From Candidatus Bandiella woodruffii (lineage in GTDB: Bacteria; Pseudomonadota; Alphaproteobacteria; Rickettsiales; Midichloriaceae), in assembly GCF_034359465.1 (NCBI RefSeq), contig NZ_CP110820.1, positions 496,001-560,000 on the forward strand: DNA of 64,000 bases. The letters run 5' to 3'. The notes below the pieces were generated by a model that saw only the letters and a list, made by a program, of their open reading frames with translations, did no database searches and had not been told where the DNA came from. Shown here piece after piece: positions 48,493 to 60,217 of the stretch; position 1 is the first letter of the stretch, and each line of letters starts with the position of its first letter. The position numbers and the translations under genes are program-made.

Positions 48493-49899
48493 TTAAAAAT
48501 GAATAGGCTTAAAGTAGGTCGCAAGTGCAGCTTCCTTAATCGCTTCATTCAAACTTGGATGTGGGTTGCAAATTCGGGCTATGTCTTCGGATGATGCCTT
48601 AAACTCCATTGCCAACACAATCTCTGCTATCAATTCTCCGGCTGAAGCCCCTATGATGTGTGCCCCCAATACTTCATCCGTATTGGCGCATGCTACAATC
48701 TTAACGAACCCATCTGTTTCATTAGAAGTCCGCGCTCTGCTGTTCGCAAGGAATGGGAACTTCCCAACTTTATATGGGACTTTATTTTGTTTGAGTTCAT
48801 CTTCTGTCTTACCGACAACCGCAATTTCAGGGTGTGTATATACAACTCCTGGCACTGTGTTGTAATTCACATGACCATGCTGGCCATTAATGATTTCTGC
48901 AACTGCAACTCCTTCATCAGAAGCCTTATGGGCAAGCATTGGTCCAGCAATCACATCTCCAATGGCATAAATCCCTGTAACATTGGTTGAAAATTTGTTG
49001 TTTACCGAAACTCTACCTCTCTCATCCAAATTTATACCAATATTTTCAAGCCCTAAGCCTTTAGTATTTGCTTTTCTGCCAATTGCAACCAAAACAACAT
49101 CAGCATCTATTTTCTCGACCACACCATTTTGCACAGCTTCTATTTCAATATTAACTTTTTTGCCGATTACTTCTGCTTTGATTACCTTAGATGAAACTCT
49201 AAAAGCCAACCCTTGTTTCTCGAAAAGTTTTTTTGCTTCTTTCCTGATATCATTATCAAAACCCGGCAAGATGTTGTCTGCAAATTCCACTATCTCAACC
49301 TTAGCCCCCAATCTAGACCATACAGAACCAAGCTCAAGACCTATAACACCAGCCCCTATTATAATCATTTTGTTGGGGACTGTTTTAAGTGACAGTGCTC
49401 CATCTGAAGTAATGATTTTTTCCTCATCCACCAAGATATTAGGTAACATGATTGGGGTTGAACCGGTTGCAATAATTATGCTCTCTGCTGAAATCGTCTT
49501 CTTTTCTCCGTTATTTAAATTAACTACAACTTCTTTGCCTATGGAATTAAAACTTGCAAAACCGTTATAATAGATGATTTTATTCTTTTTAAATAATCCG
49601 GCAATACCATTGCCCAACCCTTCCAGTGTGTCTTGCTTATTTTTCATCATCTTATCCAAGGAGAAGTTAAGCTCCTTAAACTCTATCCCATGCCTTATAA
49701 AATCATGCTTGGCTTGATGATATTGATGTGTTGAGTGAAGCAGAGATTTAGATGGAATACACCCAACATTTAAGCATGTTCCACCCAAAAACTTTTTATT
49801 GTCCACACATGCAACCTTTTTTCCAAGCTGTGCAGCTTTAATTGCAGCCACATAACCACCAGGACCACCACCTATCACTAGAACATCATATTTTTCCAT
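48493..49899 (-). CDS. lpd: Dihydrolipoyl dehydrogenase (E3)
   Basis: Flavoprotein that reoxidises lipoamide in 2-oxo acid dehydrogenase complexes. I start it at ATG 49897-49899 (MEKYDVLVIGGGPGGYVAAI), after AGAGGTG; a GTG two codons earlier is in frame. The redox-active pair is in GGTCLNVGCIPSKSLLH, the NAD site at IIGAGVIGLELGSVW, and the His-Glu pair near the end in NPHPSLNEAI. Last gene of the sucA-sucB-lpd operon. Confidence 0.95.
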   Translation of the reverse strand: MEKYDVLVIGGGPGGYVAAIKAAQLGKKVACVDNKKFLGGTCLNVGCIPSKSLLHSTHQYHQAKHDFIRHGIEFKELNFSLDKMMKNKQDTLEGLGNGIAGLFKKNKIIYYNGFASFNSIGKEVVVNLNNGEKKTISAESIIIATGSTPIMLPNILVDEEKIITSDGALSLKTVPNKMIIIGAGVIGLELGSVWSRLGAKVEIVEFADNILPGFDNDIRKEAKKLFEKQGLAFRVSSKVIKAEVIGKKVNIEIEAVQNGVVEKIDADVVLVAIGRKANTKGLGLENIGINLDERGRVSVNNKFSTNVTGIYAIGDVIAGPMLAHKASDEGVAVAEIINGQHGHVNYNTVPGVVYTHPEIAVVGKTEDELKQNKVPYKVGKFPFLANSRARTSNETDGFVKIVACANTDEVLGAHIIGASAGELIAEIVLAMEFKASSEDIARICNPHPSLNEAIKEAALATYFKPIHF

Positions 49900-49962
49900 T
49901 TTCACCTCTAATTAAAATGCTTTTTTAGGGAGCATCACACTTTATTAACAACCATATGTTTA

Positions 49963-51126
49963 TTACAAACCAAACAAAATTTTCTCTGGCACTTCAACCA
50001 GCTCTTTTATCCTTTTTAGGAAGGTCACCGCTTCGCTACCATCTATAATCCTATGATCGTAAGAAAGCGCAATATACATCATTGGCCTAATTACAACCTC
50101 ATTATTTAACGCAACAGGTCTTGGGACAATATTATGCATTCCCAATATCCCAGATTGTGGAGGGTTGATGATGGGGGTGGAAAGTAAAGAACCATAAATA
50201 CCACCATTTGTAATGCTAAATGTCCCACCTTGCATATCATTCATTGAAAGCTTTCCTTCCCTTGCTTTTTTACCAAGGCTTGTAATTTCTTTTTCAATAT
50301 CAGCATGGCTCATCTTGTCAGCATCCCTAATCACCGGCACAACCAAACCTTGTTCTGTCCCAACTGCGACTCCTATGTTGTAGTAATTCTTATATACAAT
50401 ATAGTCTCCATCAATTTGAGCATTGATATTAGGAATTTCTTTAAGAGCTGTAACTGCAGCTTTTACAAAAAAAGACATGAATCCAAGCTTCACACCATGT
50501 TTTTCCTTAAAAGCATCTTGGTATACTGTTCTGCAGTTAATTGCAGCTAACATATCAACATCGTTAAATGTAGACAGGATTGCAGCTGTGTTTTGAGAGT
50601 CCTTCAATCTCTTTGCGATTGTTTGGCGCAGTCTTGTCATCTTTATCCTCTCCTCCAACTGCACAGCTTGCGAAACAGTTGCAGGCACTGCGATTGCTGC
50701 TAAAACATCACCTTTTGTCACTCTTCCATCCTTCCCTGAAGTTGTAGGTACTTGCGTTATATTATTTTCAGATGCAATCTTTCGAGCTGCAGGAGAAAAA
50801 ACCTGCTCATTTACATTAGTAGAGGCAGCCTGCTGCACATTTTGTTTTATATTTTCTTGTGCAGACTGGGCAGATGCGACAACTGCCGCTCCTTTTTCCA
50901 TAAAACCCAGTATATCACCTATAGCAATAACATCACCCTCATGCGCTTTAATGTCGGTGATTATGCCAGACGCCGGCGCATTAACTTCAAGCGTAATTTT
51001 GTCTGTCTCAAGCTCTATTAAGAGCTCATCGACATTAACTTGCTCACCAACCTTTTTATGCCATTTGGCAATTGTTGCCTCAGTAACCGATTCGCCCAAC
51101 GATGGTACTGTGATATTTATTGTCAT
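49963..51126 (-). CDS. sucB: 2-oxoglutarate dehydrogenase E2 (dihydrolipoyl succinyltransferase)
   Basis: Core of the 2-oxoglutarate dehydrogenase complex. 387 residues: lipoyl domain with [16 protein letters not shown] (lipoyl Lys near residue 43), an Ala/Gln-rich linker, the E3-binding domain [16 protein letters not shown]...GRVTKGDVL, and the catalytic domain with [13 protein letters not shown] at the end. It follows sucA by 14 bp. Confidence 0.95.
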   Translation of the reverse strand: MTINITVPSLGESVTEATIAKWHKKVGEQVNVDELLIELETDKITLEVNAPASGIITDIKAHEGDVIAIGDILGFMEKGAAVVASAQSAQENIKQNVQQAASTNVNEQVFSPAARKIASENNITQVPTTSGKDGRVTKGDVLAAIAVPATVSQAVQLEERIKMTRLRQTIAKRLKDSQNTAAILSTFNDVDMLAAINCRTVYQDAFKEKHGVKLGFMSFFVKAAVTALKEIPNINAQIDGDYIVYKNYYNIGVAVGTEQGLVVPVIRDADKMSHADIEKEITSLGKKAREGKLSMNDMQGGTFSITNGGIYGSLLSTPIINPPQSGILGMHNIVPRPVALNNEVVIRPMMYIALSYDHRIIDGSEAVTFLKRIKELVEVPEKILFGL

Positions 51127-51140
51127 AATGCTTGCTCCTA

Positions 51141-53939
51141 TTATTCAAATGCTTTGTTTAAAAATGTGTTCAATTCCTTAAGGTGGAGTTTTCCATACCC
51201 AGCTGAGGGCGATGCAGACTCATCCCTTCCAACATACTCAATCCTCACCGTTTCATCAAATCTCAACTTTATGTAGCTCCATGCTCCCATATTTTTGTGC
51301 TCTTCCTGGCACCAAATGATTTGCTTTGCCCCTTTATATTTCTTTAACTGTACAGTTATCTCCTCTTGGGGGTATGGATACAGCTGTTCAAGCCTTACCA
51401 ATGCGATATCTTTTCTTTGACGCTTTTCTCTTTCCTCAAATAAGTCATAATATACTTTCCCACTACAGAATATCACTTTCTTCACACTGCTGACTTGGAG
51501 ATCGTCGCTTAACACAGCATTAAAACAGCTATTCTTTGCAAAATCCTCCAACTTAGATACGGCCAACTTATGCCTCAATAAAGATTTAGGTGTCATGATA
51601 ACTAATGGACTCCGATAATTCCTGTGCATGTGCCTTCTTAATAGGTGAAAAATGGAAGCTGGTGTTGTGCAATTTGCAACCGTCATATTATCATTGGCAC
51701 ACAGCTGAAGATATCTCTCAAGCCTTGCGGAACTGTGTTCTGGCCCGTCGCCTGCATATCCGTGCGGCAATAACAAAACAAGCCCGTTCATCCGCAACCA
51801 TTTATCCTTCCCCGATGCTACATATTGATCTATCATCATTTGGGCACTGTTTGCAAAATCCCCATACTGTGCTTCCCAAATCACTAAGGTATTGGGACTA
51901 GAATAACTGTAACCATATTCAAACCCCATCACAGCCAACTCAGAAAGAATGCTGTTGTGTATTTCAAAGTTTGCACTTCCCCCAAGGTTTTGAAGTGGTG
52001 CATACTTGGATTCGTTCTCTTGATCAACCACTACAGCATGACGATGCGAGAAAGTGCCTCTTTCAACATCTTCACCTGTAATCCTAACATTATACCCATC
52101 TTGCAGCAGAGTAGCATAGGCTAAAGTCTCTCCCATGCCCCAGTCTATCCCATCTTCTTTGTCTAGCATTTCCTTTCTATTTTTCAAGACACGTTCCACT
52201 TTAGGATTTGCTTTGAAGTTGTTAGGAACAGAGCTCAATACTGTTGCCAAGCTCTTTAATTGCATTTTGTCAACAGCTGTCACCACTTTGCTATTCTTAT
52301 CAGTCAGAAATTCGTCAAATCCACTCCACACACCTTGTAACCAATCAGCTTTTTCTGCTTTATAGGTGTCGGAAAACTCAAACTCTTTATCTAAAAACTC
52401 CTTGAATTTGCCCTTTATCTGGTTTATTTCTTCTTTCGTAATTTCTCCCAAACTCAGTAATCTTTCTGAATAAATTTCTGAGGGAGATTTATGTTGGTGA
52501 ATAATGCTATACATTTTGGGCTGAGTGAACATCGGTTCATCACTTTCATTATGCCCATATTTACGGTAACCAACAACATCTATGAAAACATCTTTTTTAA
52601 ATTTCAACCTATACTCGGCAGCAATTTCACTCACATATGCCACAGCCTCAGGATCATCACCACTGACATGAAAGATTGGTGCTGCAATCATCTTAGCTAT
52701 GTCTGTACAATATCTTGATGATCTTCCATCATCAGATGTGGTTGTGAAACCTATTTGGTTGTTGGTAACGATATGCACCGCACCCCCGGTGTTATAAGCC
52801 TTAACATTACTAATGGCTAATGATTCCATAACAGAACCTTGCCCAGAAAACGCCGCATCACCATGCAAAAGCACACCCATCACCCGTTTTTTATCCACGT
52901 CTTTTATACTATCTTGCTTAGCTCTTACTCTGCCTGATACAACCGGGTTAACCAATTCCAGATGCGATGGATTTGGGGTAAGCGTAAGATGAATTTTTTT
53001 ATCTTCAATTTCCACATCAACCGAAGCACTCAAATGATACTTTACATCGCCTGGTAAATTTAGGCTATCAGGAATGAATATGCCCCCTTTAAATTCAGAG
53101 AAAAGTGCCCTATAAGGCTTTTTCATAATTTTTGCAAGAACGCTTAGTCTTCCTCTATGCGCCATCCCAAAGACGGCTTCTACAACGTTATTCTTCGCTG
53201 ATGTCTTAATAACCTCCTCAATCGCGATGATATTGCTCTCAGCTCCCTCAATCGAAAATCTTTTTGCTCCAGGAAACTTGGTATGCAGGTATCCTTCAAA
53301 CATCTCGACCTCAATCAGGCTGCTTAATATTTTTACCTTTTTGGATTTGTCAAAATTTATTATACCTGCAGCATTTTCAATTTTGCTTCTCAGCCATTCC
53401 CTTTCCTCTAAATTCTCCATATGGATAAATTCCACACCAAACCTGCCACTGTAAGTTCTTAAAAGAGTTTTGTATAGTTCATTTATTTTCATCTCGTTAC
53501 ATCCAAACGCACCATCAATGTATGCAATTTGTTCTAAATCCTCTTTTTTAATGCCATATTTGGTATGTTCTAATTCCAATGGAAGCTTACTCTCTCTTAC
53601 CTCCAGTGGATCTATCTTTGCAGCCATATGTCCATATGCCCTAAACGCTTCTATAAGCTTTGCAACCTTAAACGACAGGTTGGCATCTGATGACGTTGGT
53701 ATTGGTGGAAATTTTTCCTTCTGTGTCGAAACCGTTTTTTCTTTATAACCAACAATTTTTTCCTTTCTCTTCAGCCAACTCGGCCCTATAAAATATTGGG
53801 TAAAATCTCCATTATCCTCCCCTACTTGGGAAAAATACTGCCTCCAACTTTCATCTACTGATTGTGGATCATGCAGATATTTGTTGTAAAGCTCTTCTAT
53901 AAATATTACATTTTGCGAAAATAAAAGAGGATCAAACAT
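51141..53939 (-). CDS. sucA: 2-oxoglutarate dehydrogenase E1
   Basis: Thiamine-diphosphate-dependent decarboxylase that starts the 2-oxoglutarate dehydrogenase reaction. 932 residues, standard for alphaproteobacteria. Motifs: the N-terminal [17 protein letters not shown], the TPP-binding region [20 protein letters not shown], and [13 protein letters not shown]. First gene of the operon with sucB and lpd. The 305-bp region upstream must hold its promoter; I see no clear box and no other gene there before IS-D copy D4. Confidence 0.96.
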   Translation of the reverse strand: MFDPLLFSQNVIFIEELYNKYLHDPQSVDESWRQYFSQVGEDNGDFTQYFIGPSWLKRKEKIVGYKEKTVSTQKEKFPPIPTSSDANLSFKVAKLIEAFRAYGHMAAKIDPLEVRESKLPLELEHTKYGIKKEDLEQIAYIDGAFGCNEMKINELYKTLLRTYSGRFGVEFIHMENLEEREWLRSKIENAAGIINFDKSKKVKILSSLIEVEMFEGYLHTKFPGAKRFSIEGAESNIIAIEEVIKTSAKNNVVEAVFGMAHRGRLSVLAKIMKKPYRALFSEFKGGIFIPDSLNLPGDVKYHLSASVDVEIEDKKIHLTLTPNPSHLELVNPVVSGRVRAKQDSIKDVDKKRVMGVLLHGDAAFSGQGSVMESLAISNVKAYNTGGAVHIVTNNQIGFTTTSDDGRSSRYCTDIAKMIAAPIFHVSGDDPEAVAYVSEIAAEYRLKFKKDVFIDVVGYRKYGHNESDEPMFTQPKMYSIIHQHKSPSEIYSERLLSLGEITKEEINQIKGKFKEFLDKEFEFSDTYKAEKADWLQGVWSGFDEFLTDKNSKVVTAVDKMQLKSLATVLSSVPNNFKANPKVERVLKNRKEMLDKEDGIDWGMGETLAYATLLQDGYNVRITGEDVERGTFSHRHAVVVDQENESKYAPLQNLGGSANFEIHNSILSELAVMGFEYGYSYSSPNTLVIWEAQYGDFANSAQMMIDQYVASGKDKWLRMNGLVLLLPHGYAGDGPEHSSARLERYLQLCANDNMTVANCTTPASIFHLLRRHMHRNYRSPLVIMTPKSLLRHKLAVSKLEDFAKNSCFNAVLSDDLQVSSVKKVIFCSGKVYYDLFEEREKRQRKDIALVRLEQLYPYPQEEITVQLKKYKGAKQIIWCQEEHKNMGAWSYIKLRFDETVRIEYVGRDESASPSAGYGKLHLKELNTFLNKAFE

Positions 53940-54236
53940 TTTATTGTACTAACTTCGACAAGTTTTACTTACTATTACCCCTTTAACCCAAAAAAATCAA
54001 GGCCCACTGTAAACTTATGAAGACTCAGAAAAATTTAAAAACCTTACTTCAGTTTTAGCAAGCTATTGGAAACTATAACTGATGGAATAAAAACATCGGC
54101 GGGCTATCCTTGAATACAATGATATAGATAAAATTGTTAGGAAGAAAATATGAGAAGAGATGTACTCAAAAACAGCCCATAACACTAAACGGTAGTATAT
54201 AGAACCAGGGCATGTAAGTCAACTCATAATGTTACA

Positions 54237-55056
54237 AATAAAACGGGAGTGTTTTAAAAAGGATAGGAAAGAAGAAAAGAATGTGATATAAGGAGAGGGA
54301 AGGAAAAAAAGAAAGGGAAAAATGGAGAAAATAGAATGTAAATATTGCAAAGGGAAAGAGGTATCAAAAAATGGATATGCAAGGAAAAAGCAGAGATACA
54401 AATGTAAGAGTTGTAATAAAAACTTTACAGAAGGAGATGGTAGGAAGAATTGGAAATATGGTAATAAAGAGAGGAGCATGGTGATAAAGATGTATCTAAA
54501 TAACTGCGGAATTAGGAGGATAGCTCACATATTAAATATCCCGTTAAGTACAGTATTTTATTGGATCAAACAAGCAGGGAAAGTAGTAGATGAGATGGTG
54601 ACGAATCAAAAGATAGAGGGAGATAAGAAGCGTATAGAGATATTAGAGATGGATGAGCTATATACATACGTCAAAAAAAAGAGAATAAAACAAGAATATG
54701 GACTGCTGTCGATAGGGACAGATTCAAAACTGTTGCGTTTAAAGTAGGTTCAGGTGATAAAGAAAATTACGTAGATTTAGCTCGTGAGCTAGGAGAAAAA
54801 TACCAAATTCGTTATATGTGTACAGATGGGTATGAGGTCTATTGTCATTATAAAATTGCTCAAATACATCTGCAGACAAAGTCTGAAACTTGTTTGGTTG
54901 AGAGCTTCAATTCCTCCTTAAGGGATATGCTTGCTAGATTAAATCGCAAGACTAAACGCTTTAGCAAGTGTTCTGAAATGCTAAGATTATCCCTTGTTTT
55001 ATTTTTTAACAAAGCTTTAGCTCTTTCTATCTATTTATGAACACTCCCAATAAAAC
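54237..55056 (+). mobile_element. IS-D copy D4 with perfect target duplication
   Basis: Element 54245-55048 (804 bp), flanked by AATAAAAC at 54237-54244 and 55049-55056. It is intergenic between sucA and uvrB and breaks no gene that I can see. Confidence 0.95.
54322..55040 (+). CDS. IS-D transposase of D4
   Basis: Two frames joined at eight A, as in D2 and D3. It has GDKKRIEIL where the others have GDKRRIEIL. No premature stop. Confidence 0.85.
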
Positions 55057-55207
55057 AAAATTTTTATTATTTTTGAATAATTAAACTGATTTTGACGGCC
55101 AAAAATTCAAAATAATTCCACCCATAATAAATAAAGATTTGGAAAATAAATTATCGTAGCATCCACCACTTAATCTAACTCATTATCAAAAGTATCACAA
55201 CTTATCG

Positions 55208-57190
55208 TCACGAGATAATTAATAAGTCCTCTTTCAGTCTGTTTAACTTATCACGTAATTTCGCTGCCTTCTCAAACTCCAGATTCTTAGCTGCTTCTAG
55301 CATCTCATGTTCAATTTTTGATATGTTGTTCTCCACCCCCTCCACGCTTAACTCCTCCTTATCATATATCATATTTTCAGATGCATCACTTGCTGCTAAA
55401 CTTAGGGAGTTCATCAATTGCTTTTTGATTGTGGTTGGAGTGATTCCATGCTCTTTGTTATACTGCTCTTGAATTTTTCTTCTCCTGGCCGTTTCCAAAA
55501 GGGCTTTCTTAATTGAATCAGTTTGTTTATCTGCGTATAAAATCACCCTGCCGTCACTATTCCTTGCTGCGCGACCAATTGTTTGGATCAGAGAAGTTTC
55601 TGAACGTAAAAATCCCTCTTTATCAGCATCTAAAATGGCAACTAAAGAGCACTCTGGTATATCAAGTCCTTCTCTTAAAAGATTTACTCCAACTAAGACA
55701 TCGTATTTCCCCTTTCTCAGCTCTTGAATTATCTCTACTCTCTCTAAAGTTTTTATATCTGAGTGCATATATACAGCTTTAACTCCCACCTCATTCAAGT
55801 AGTCTGTTAAATCCTCTGCCATCCTTTTGGTAAGAGTTGTAACCAGTACTCTTTGACTGTTTTTAGTTGTAACTTTACATTCTCCTATCAAATCATCCAC
55901 CTGCGTTTCGCACTTTCTGATCTCGCATATGGGATCTAGCAGTCCTGTTGGCCTTATAATTTGCTCCACAAACTCACCATTTGTATAGGCAAGCTCTCTG
56001 ATACTTGGCGTCGCAGAAACAAAAATAGTTTTAGGGCGCATCAAATCCCATTCCTCATATCTTAATGGTCTGTTATCAAGCGCAGATGGCAAGCGGAATC
56101 CATGTTCAACAAGTGTTGTTTTACGAGCTCTATCTCCATTATACATCCCCCCTATTTGCGATACCGTTACGTGGCTTTCGTCAATGAAGAGCAAGGCATC
56201 TTTAGGAATATACTCAAATAATGTAGGTGGTGGTTCCCCCTTGTTTTTACCCGAGAGGTACCTGGAATAATTCTCAATTCCTTTGCATGATCCTGTTTCC
56301 ATAATCATCTCCAAATCGAAGTTTGTTCGTTGCGTAATTCTATGGCATTCCACAATTTTTCCCTCAGAATTGAGCTCCTTTATTGTTTCATTTAATTCAT
56401 CTTTAATGAGCTTAATTGCTTGTTCTAGAGTTGGCCTTGGCGTTATATAATGACTGTTTGCAAATATTGTGATCTCTTTAAGACTCTTTGTTTTTTCTCC
56501 AGTTAAATAATCGAATTCATATATTTTCTCTACTTCATCACCAAAAAATGTCACCCTCCAAGCTGTATCTTGATAATGTGAGGGGAATATGTCTATACTT
56601 TCCCCTCTAACTCTAAAACCACCACGCACAAAATCTAAGTCCATCCTTTTGTATTGGAGTTCGACCAATTTTTGCATTATTTCCTTACGTTTATATTCTT
56701 GCCCCTTTTGCAGTTTAAAAGACATCTGTAAATAGAGCTCTGGTGCTCCAAGCCCGTATATACAAGAAACCGACGCCACAACAATCACATCTTTACGTTC
56801 AAGCAGTGCCCTTGTTGCTGAGTGGCGAAGCAAGTCTATTTGTTCATTAATTTGAGCATCTTTTTCAATATAAGTGCCTGTTTGCGCTATATATGCTTCA
56901 GGCTGGTAATAATCATAATACGAAACAAAATATTCGACTGCATTATCTGGAAAATACCCCTTCATTTCCTCATAAAGCTGTGCCGCTAAAGTTTTGTTAT
57001 GAGCCATAATCAGTGCAGGCTTTTGGCATTGTTGTATGACATTTGCCATTGCAAAAGTTTTTCCAGACCCAGTTACCCCTAATAAAACTTGATTTTGCCT
57101 ATTGTCGTTAATCCCCGATACTAAACTTTCAACAGCCCGAGCTTGGTCACCACTTAAGCTGTAGTTACTTTTTAATAAGAATTTTGTCAT
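55208..57190 (-). CDS. uvrB: Excinuclease ABC subunit B
   Basis: Damage-verifying helicase of nucleotide excision repair. 660 residues from ATG 57190 (a TTG one codon earlier is in frame). Seen: Walker [15 protein letters not shown] at about 40-53, the beta-hairpin [11 protein letters not shown] that inserts into [35 protein letters not shown], and a C-terminal UVR domain [20 protein letters not shown]. It is divergent from folK. Confidence 0.96.
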   Translation of the reverse strand: MTKFLLKSNYSLSGDQARAVESLVSGINDNRQNQVLLGVTGSGKTFAMANVIQQCQKPALIMAHNKTLAAQLYEEMKGYFPDNAVEYFVSYYDYYQPEAYIAQTGTYIEKDAQINEQIDLLRHSATRALLERKDVIVVASVSCIYGLGAPELYLQMSFKLQKGQEYKRKEIMQKLVELQYKRMDLDFVRGGFRVRGESIDIFPSHYQDTAWRVTFFGDEVEKIYEFDYLTGEKTKSLKEITIFANSHYITPRPTLEQAIKLIKDELNETIKELNSEGKIVECHRITQRTNFDLEMIMETGSCKGIENYSRYLSGKNKGEPPPTLFEYIPKDALLFIDESHVTVSQIGGMYNGDRARKTTLVEHGFRLPSALDNRPLRYEEWDLMRPKTIFVSATPSIRELAYTNGEFVEQIIRPTGLLDPICEIRKCETQVDDLIGECKVTTKNSQRVLVTTLTKRMAEDLTDYLNEVGVKAVYMHSDIKTLERVEIIQELRKGKYDVLVGVNLLREGLDIPECSLVAILDADKEGFLRSETSLIQTIGRAARNSDGRVILYADKQTDSIKKALLETARRRKIQEQYNKEHGITPTTIKKQLMNSLSLAASDASENMIYDKEELSVEGVENNISKIEHEMLEAAKNLEFEKAAKLRDKLNRLKEDLLIIS

Positions 57191-57262
57191 CAAAATTGTT
57201 GTTATTCAAAAACCTTTGTTTATACATTGAGAATAGTACACTAATTTAGCAACAAGTTGTAT

Positions 57263-57751
57263 ATGTATTATGTTATAGGAATTGGTAGTAATTTAGGCGA
57301 TAAAGCTCTTAATATAAACAATGCAATTAAGTTGCTTGCCCAAGTGTCTGAGGTTGTAAAAGTATCAAGTGTATACAAATCCAAAGCATTACTAAAGCCA
57401 AACTCTCCTGTCAGTTGGAACAAAGGCTTTTTGAATCTGGCAGTTCTACTAAACTACCCTCATGCGCCCATTACTTTATTTAAAGTTTTACAAACAATTG
57501 AGCAGCTAATGGGGAGGAAGAAACACCCAAGACCATGGGCTCCAAGAATAATTGACCTGGACATTTTAATTGCAGACAACCTTATCATTCAAGAAGAAAC
57601 ATTGCAGATACCTCATAAAGAGCTGTTAAACAGAGATTTTGCACTTATTCCAGCTGCTGAAGTTGCTCCAGATTTTATCCATCCTTTTGCACATAAAAGC
57701 TTGAGAGAACTTAGCTTGATACTAAAACCTGCACCTAAAAATCCAAAGTGA
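57263..57751 (+). CDS. folK: 2-amino-4-hydroxy-6-hydroxymethyldihydropteridine pyrophosphokinase
   Basis: Pyrophosphorylates the pterin precursor in folate synthesis. From ATG 57263 (MYYVIGIGSNLGDKALNI) the protein is about 162 residues; a TTG at 57257 is also possible. Signature HPRPWAPRIIDLDILIADN and the late PHKELLNRDFALIPAAEVAP are family features. Other fol genes are not in this window. Confidence 0.92.
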   Translation: MYYVIGIGSNLGDKALNINNAIKLLAQVSEVVKVSSVYKSKALLKPNSPVSWNKGFLNLAVLLNYPHAPITLFKVLQTIEQLMGRKKHPRPWAPRIIDLDILIADNLIIQEETLQIPHKELLNRDFALIPAAEVAPDFIHPFAHKSLRELSLILKPAPKNPK

Positions 57752-59414
57752 TGCTAAGTTTTAGAGTCATAGAATTCTCTTGAAGATGGCAGATGTTTTG
57801 AGTATAAGAATAGATAGCTCAAAGGTTCTCTGGCAATTATTTAATGGAAGTCTTTATTACCTTATGTTCTGTTCTGCGTTCTTCATATAACAGGCCTGAA
57901 TCAATTTGTTTGGGATACTAAAATGTTTAAAAATCACTTGCTTGGTATTTTTAGCCAGATAGCTACTTACTGCTTAACATCCGAGGCCAGGCTTTTTCAA
58001 CTTGGCGTCATTAATATTGATAACTTCGCAATAATTGAACAACATTTTGATAGCCAATCAACGCAATATATAGGAGAAAAAATTAGGAAGAGTCTCAGAA
58101 AAAGTACCAGAGATCAATTTTTTCTTCAAAAGCTTGATTATAACTCCTATGTGTTAGCTGTACCGTATGAAAATCACAAGTATGTGGTTAGGTTGATTGA
58201 GAAATTGATAGAGGACGTCAACTTAGGTAACGATGAATTTTGCAGTAACAGTTTATTCTTTCTTGTTAAAATAGGTTTAGCGCAGTATAGTCGCGATGGT
58301 ATTATGGAAGAATCTTTTAACTGTGCACAAATAGCACTCTTTGAGTGCAGGCATGAAAAAAATAACAACTATAGTTTCTATGACTTATCCTTAGCTAGGA
58401 TACAAAAACAAATAAATTATACCGACTTATTAGGTGTTTTTATGGGAGCGTTGAAAGATAAAATAAGGATAAATGTGATGGTTTGATTTAAGGAAGTTTG
58501 GACCATGGTCTAAAAAAATTAACAAAAAACTGGTTTCCCCAAGAATTCAAAAGATTTCTTTGAGGTGGGATATGGTAATTTTTAGCTTTTTATTGATTCT
58601 GCGAAGCGTGATTTTATGAGCTTAGGCAGTAAGAACCGTTAAACGTTTTAAATTAAAGCAGATAGCATTCATAAATTCAGCAAACTGATTTTTGGCAATT
58701 CCTATGTATCGCAATCGTTTATTATCTTGAGAAAACACCCTCTCAAACGGAGCCCTTATGGAAGTATAGTATCGATCAAGGTCAAAATTCTTTTGCTTCA
58801 TATTGTTTTTCTTGATGGCGCAAAAATGAATACCTCTGCTTTTAGCTGCATTCTTTGCTGGTGCAACACAATACCCTTTGTCAGCATAAACTGCTCCACT
58901 ATTTGGTAAAACATGCGCAACTCCCTTTGCATCGGTAACATTAGCAGGCGTTATAGCAACCTTGTTGATCATTCCGGATTGAATATCTACGCTTACATGT
59001 TTTTCTTATAGCCATACCAAAATTTACTACCACCCTTGCACCCTATTTTGGCTTGTTTATCATGTGCGACTTTAGGCAAGACTTCGTTGTTAAGTTTTTC
59101 ATATTTTTTGTTTTCTGGCTTCATCCCGCTCTTCCCATAAATTAGCTTTGGAGATCAAGTGACTTGCATCAACAAAAGTAAATACCTCGCTCATATATCC
59201 TTGAGATTTTAGTTGATCTCTAAAAATGGCAAAGATTTTTGATAACAAATTTGTTCCTATCTTTGAGCGGATTCTACTAAAAACGCTATAATCAGGTGTG
59301 GCTTCGGTTAAATCAAAATCACAAAACCACTTGGCTGCAACACTGTCACTCAAATATCTTTCTAGTTCACGATCTGACAAATCTTCCATAAACTGTAACA
59401 ACAAGCATTTAAAT

Positions 59415-60217
59415 AAACGTAACAGAGTGTTAGCCAAAGATAGATATAAAATTGCCCTGCTCACTTAGGAAATTATTGTTATCCTCAAAATGTAGCCAGA
59501 GCTTAATCGTAAGATCGACAACTTCTTCAGATTTTGAAACTACCTTTGTTTTTCTGGTCATTCTTGCAATTCTGTGCCTTGTGTTTGAGTTATTGGACTC
59601 AATTGAGAGTGTATGTTGTTTGCCAACAACATGTTGATGGCGAGGTATAACCTCTGAATAAACAGACCAATCGTCTGTGTAATAACTGCAATTATCTCTA
59701 CTTATGATTTTCCACAATTTTCTAAAGGTTGTAACGTTACGCTTACCAACCACCCAGGCAACAACTCTCTTGAGCTCCCTACTATAGGCTTTCCATATCC
59801 ATAATTTGTTTTTTTTGAATCTACAAAATGCCACATCTCATCTATTTCAACTTCTCTCAATTCTTCCGGCACTGTTGGTCTTGGTATCTTTTTAGCATAC
59901 AGTATTATCCACTTATATACGCTAGTATGAGCTACTTTAAATAATTTCCCTAGCCATCTAAAGCTACTTTTCCCCATGCTGTACAATAACACTGCCAGAG
60001 CCTTCATCTCTGGCGAACAGCCTCTTAATTTAGTGTTTGTAAAATTACATCCACACTCTTTGCATTTATACCTTTGCATACCCCTAATATTACCATTCTT
60101 AACGTATTTACTGCTACTGCATTTTTTACACTCTGTATTCATATCTCTATTTTCTTTGTTGCTCGCTATATTCATTTTAGCATCTTATCTATCTTATGGC
60201 AACACTCCCAAACGTAA
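59415..60217 (-). mobile_element. IS-A copy A7 nested in IS-C copy C4
   Basis: Element 59423-60209 (787 bp), flanked by AAACGTAA at 59415-59422 and 60210-60217. This dates A7 after C4. Confidence 0.95.
59430..60175 (-). CDS. IS1-family transposase of A7
   Basis: Two frames with an eight-A slip site and no premature stop. It has KLWLHFED where other copies have KLWVHFED. Potentially active. Confidence 0.83.
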
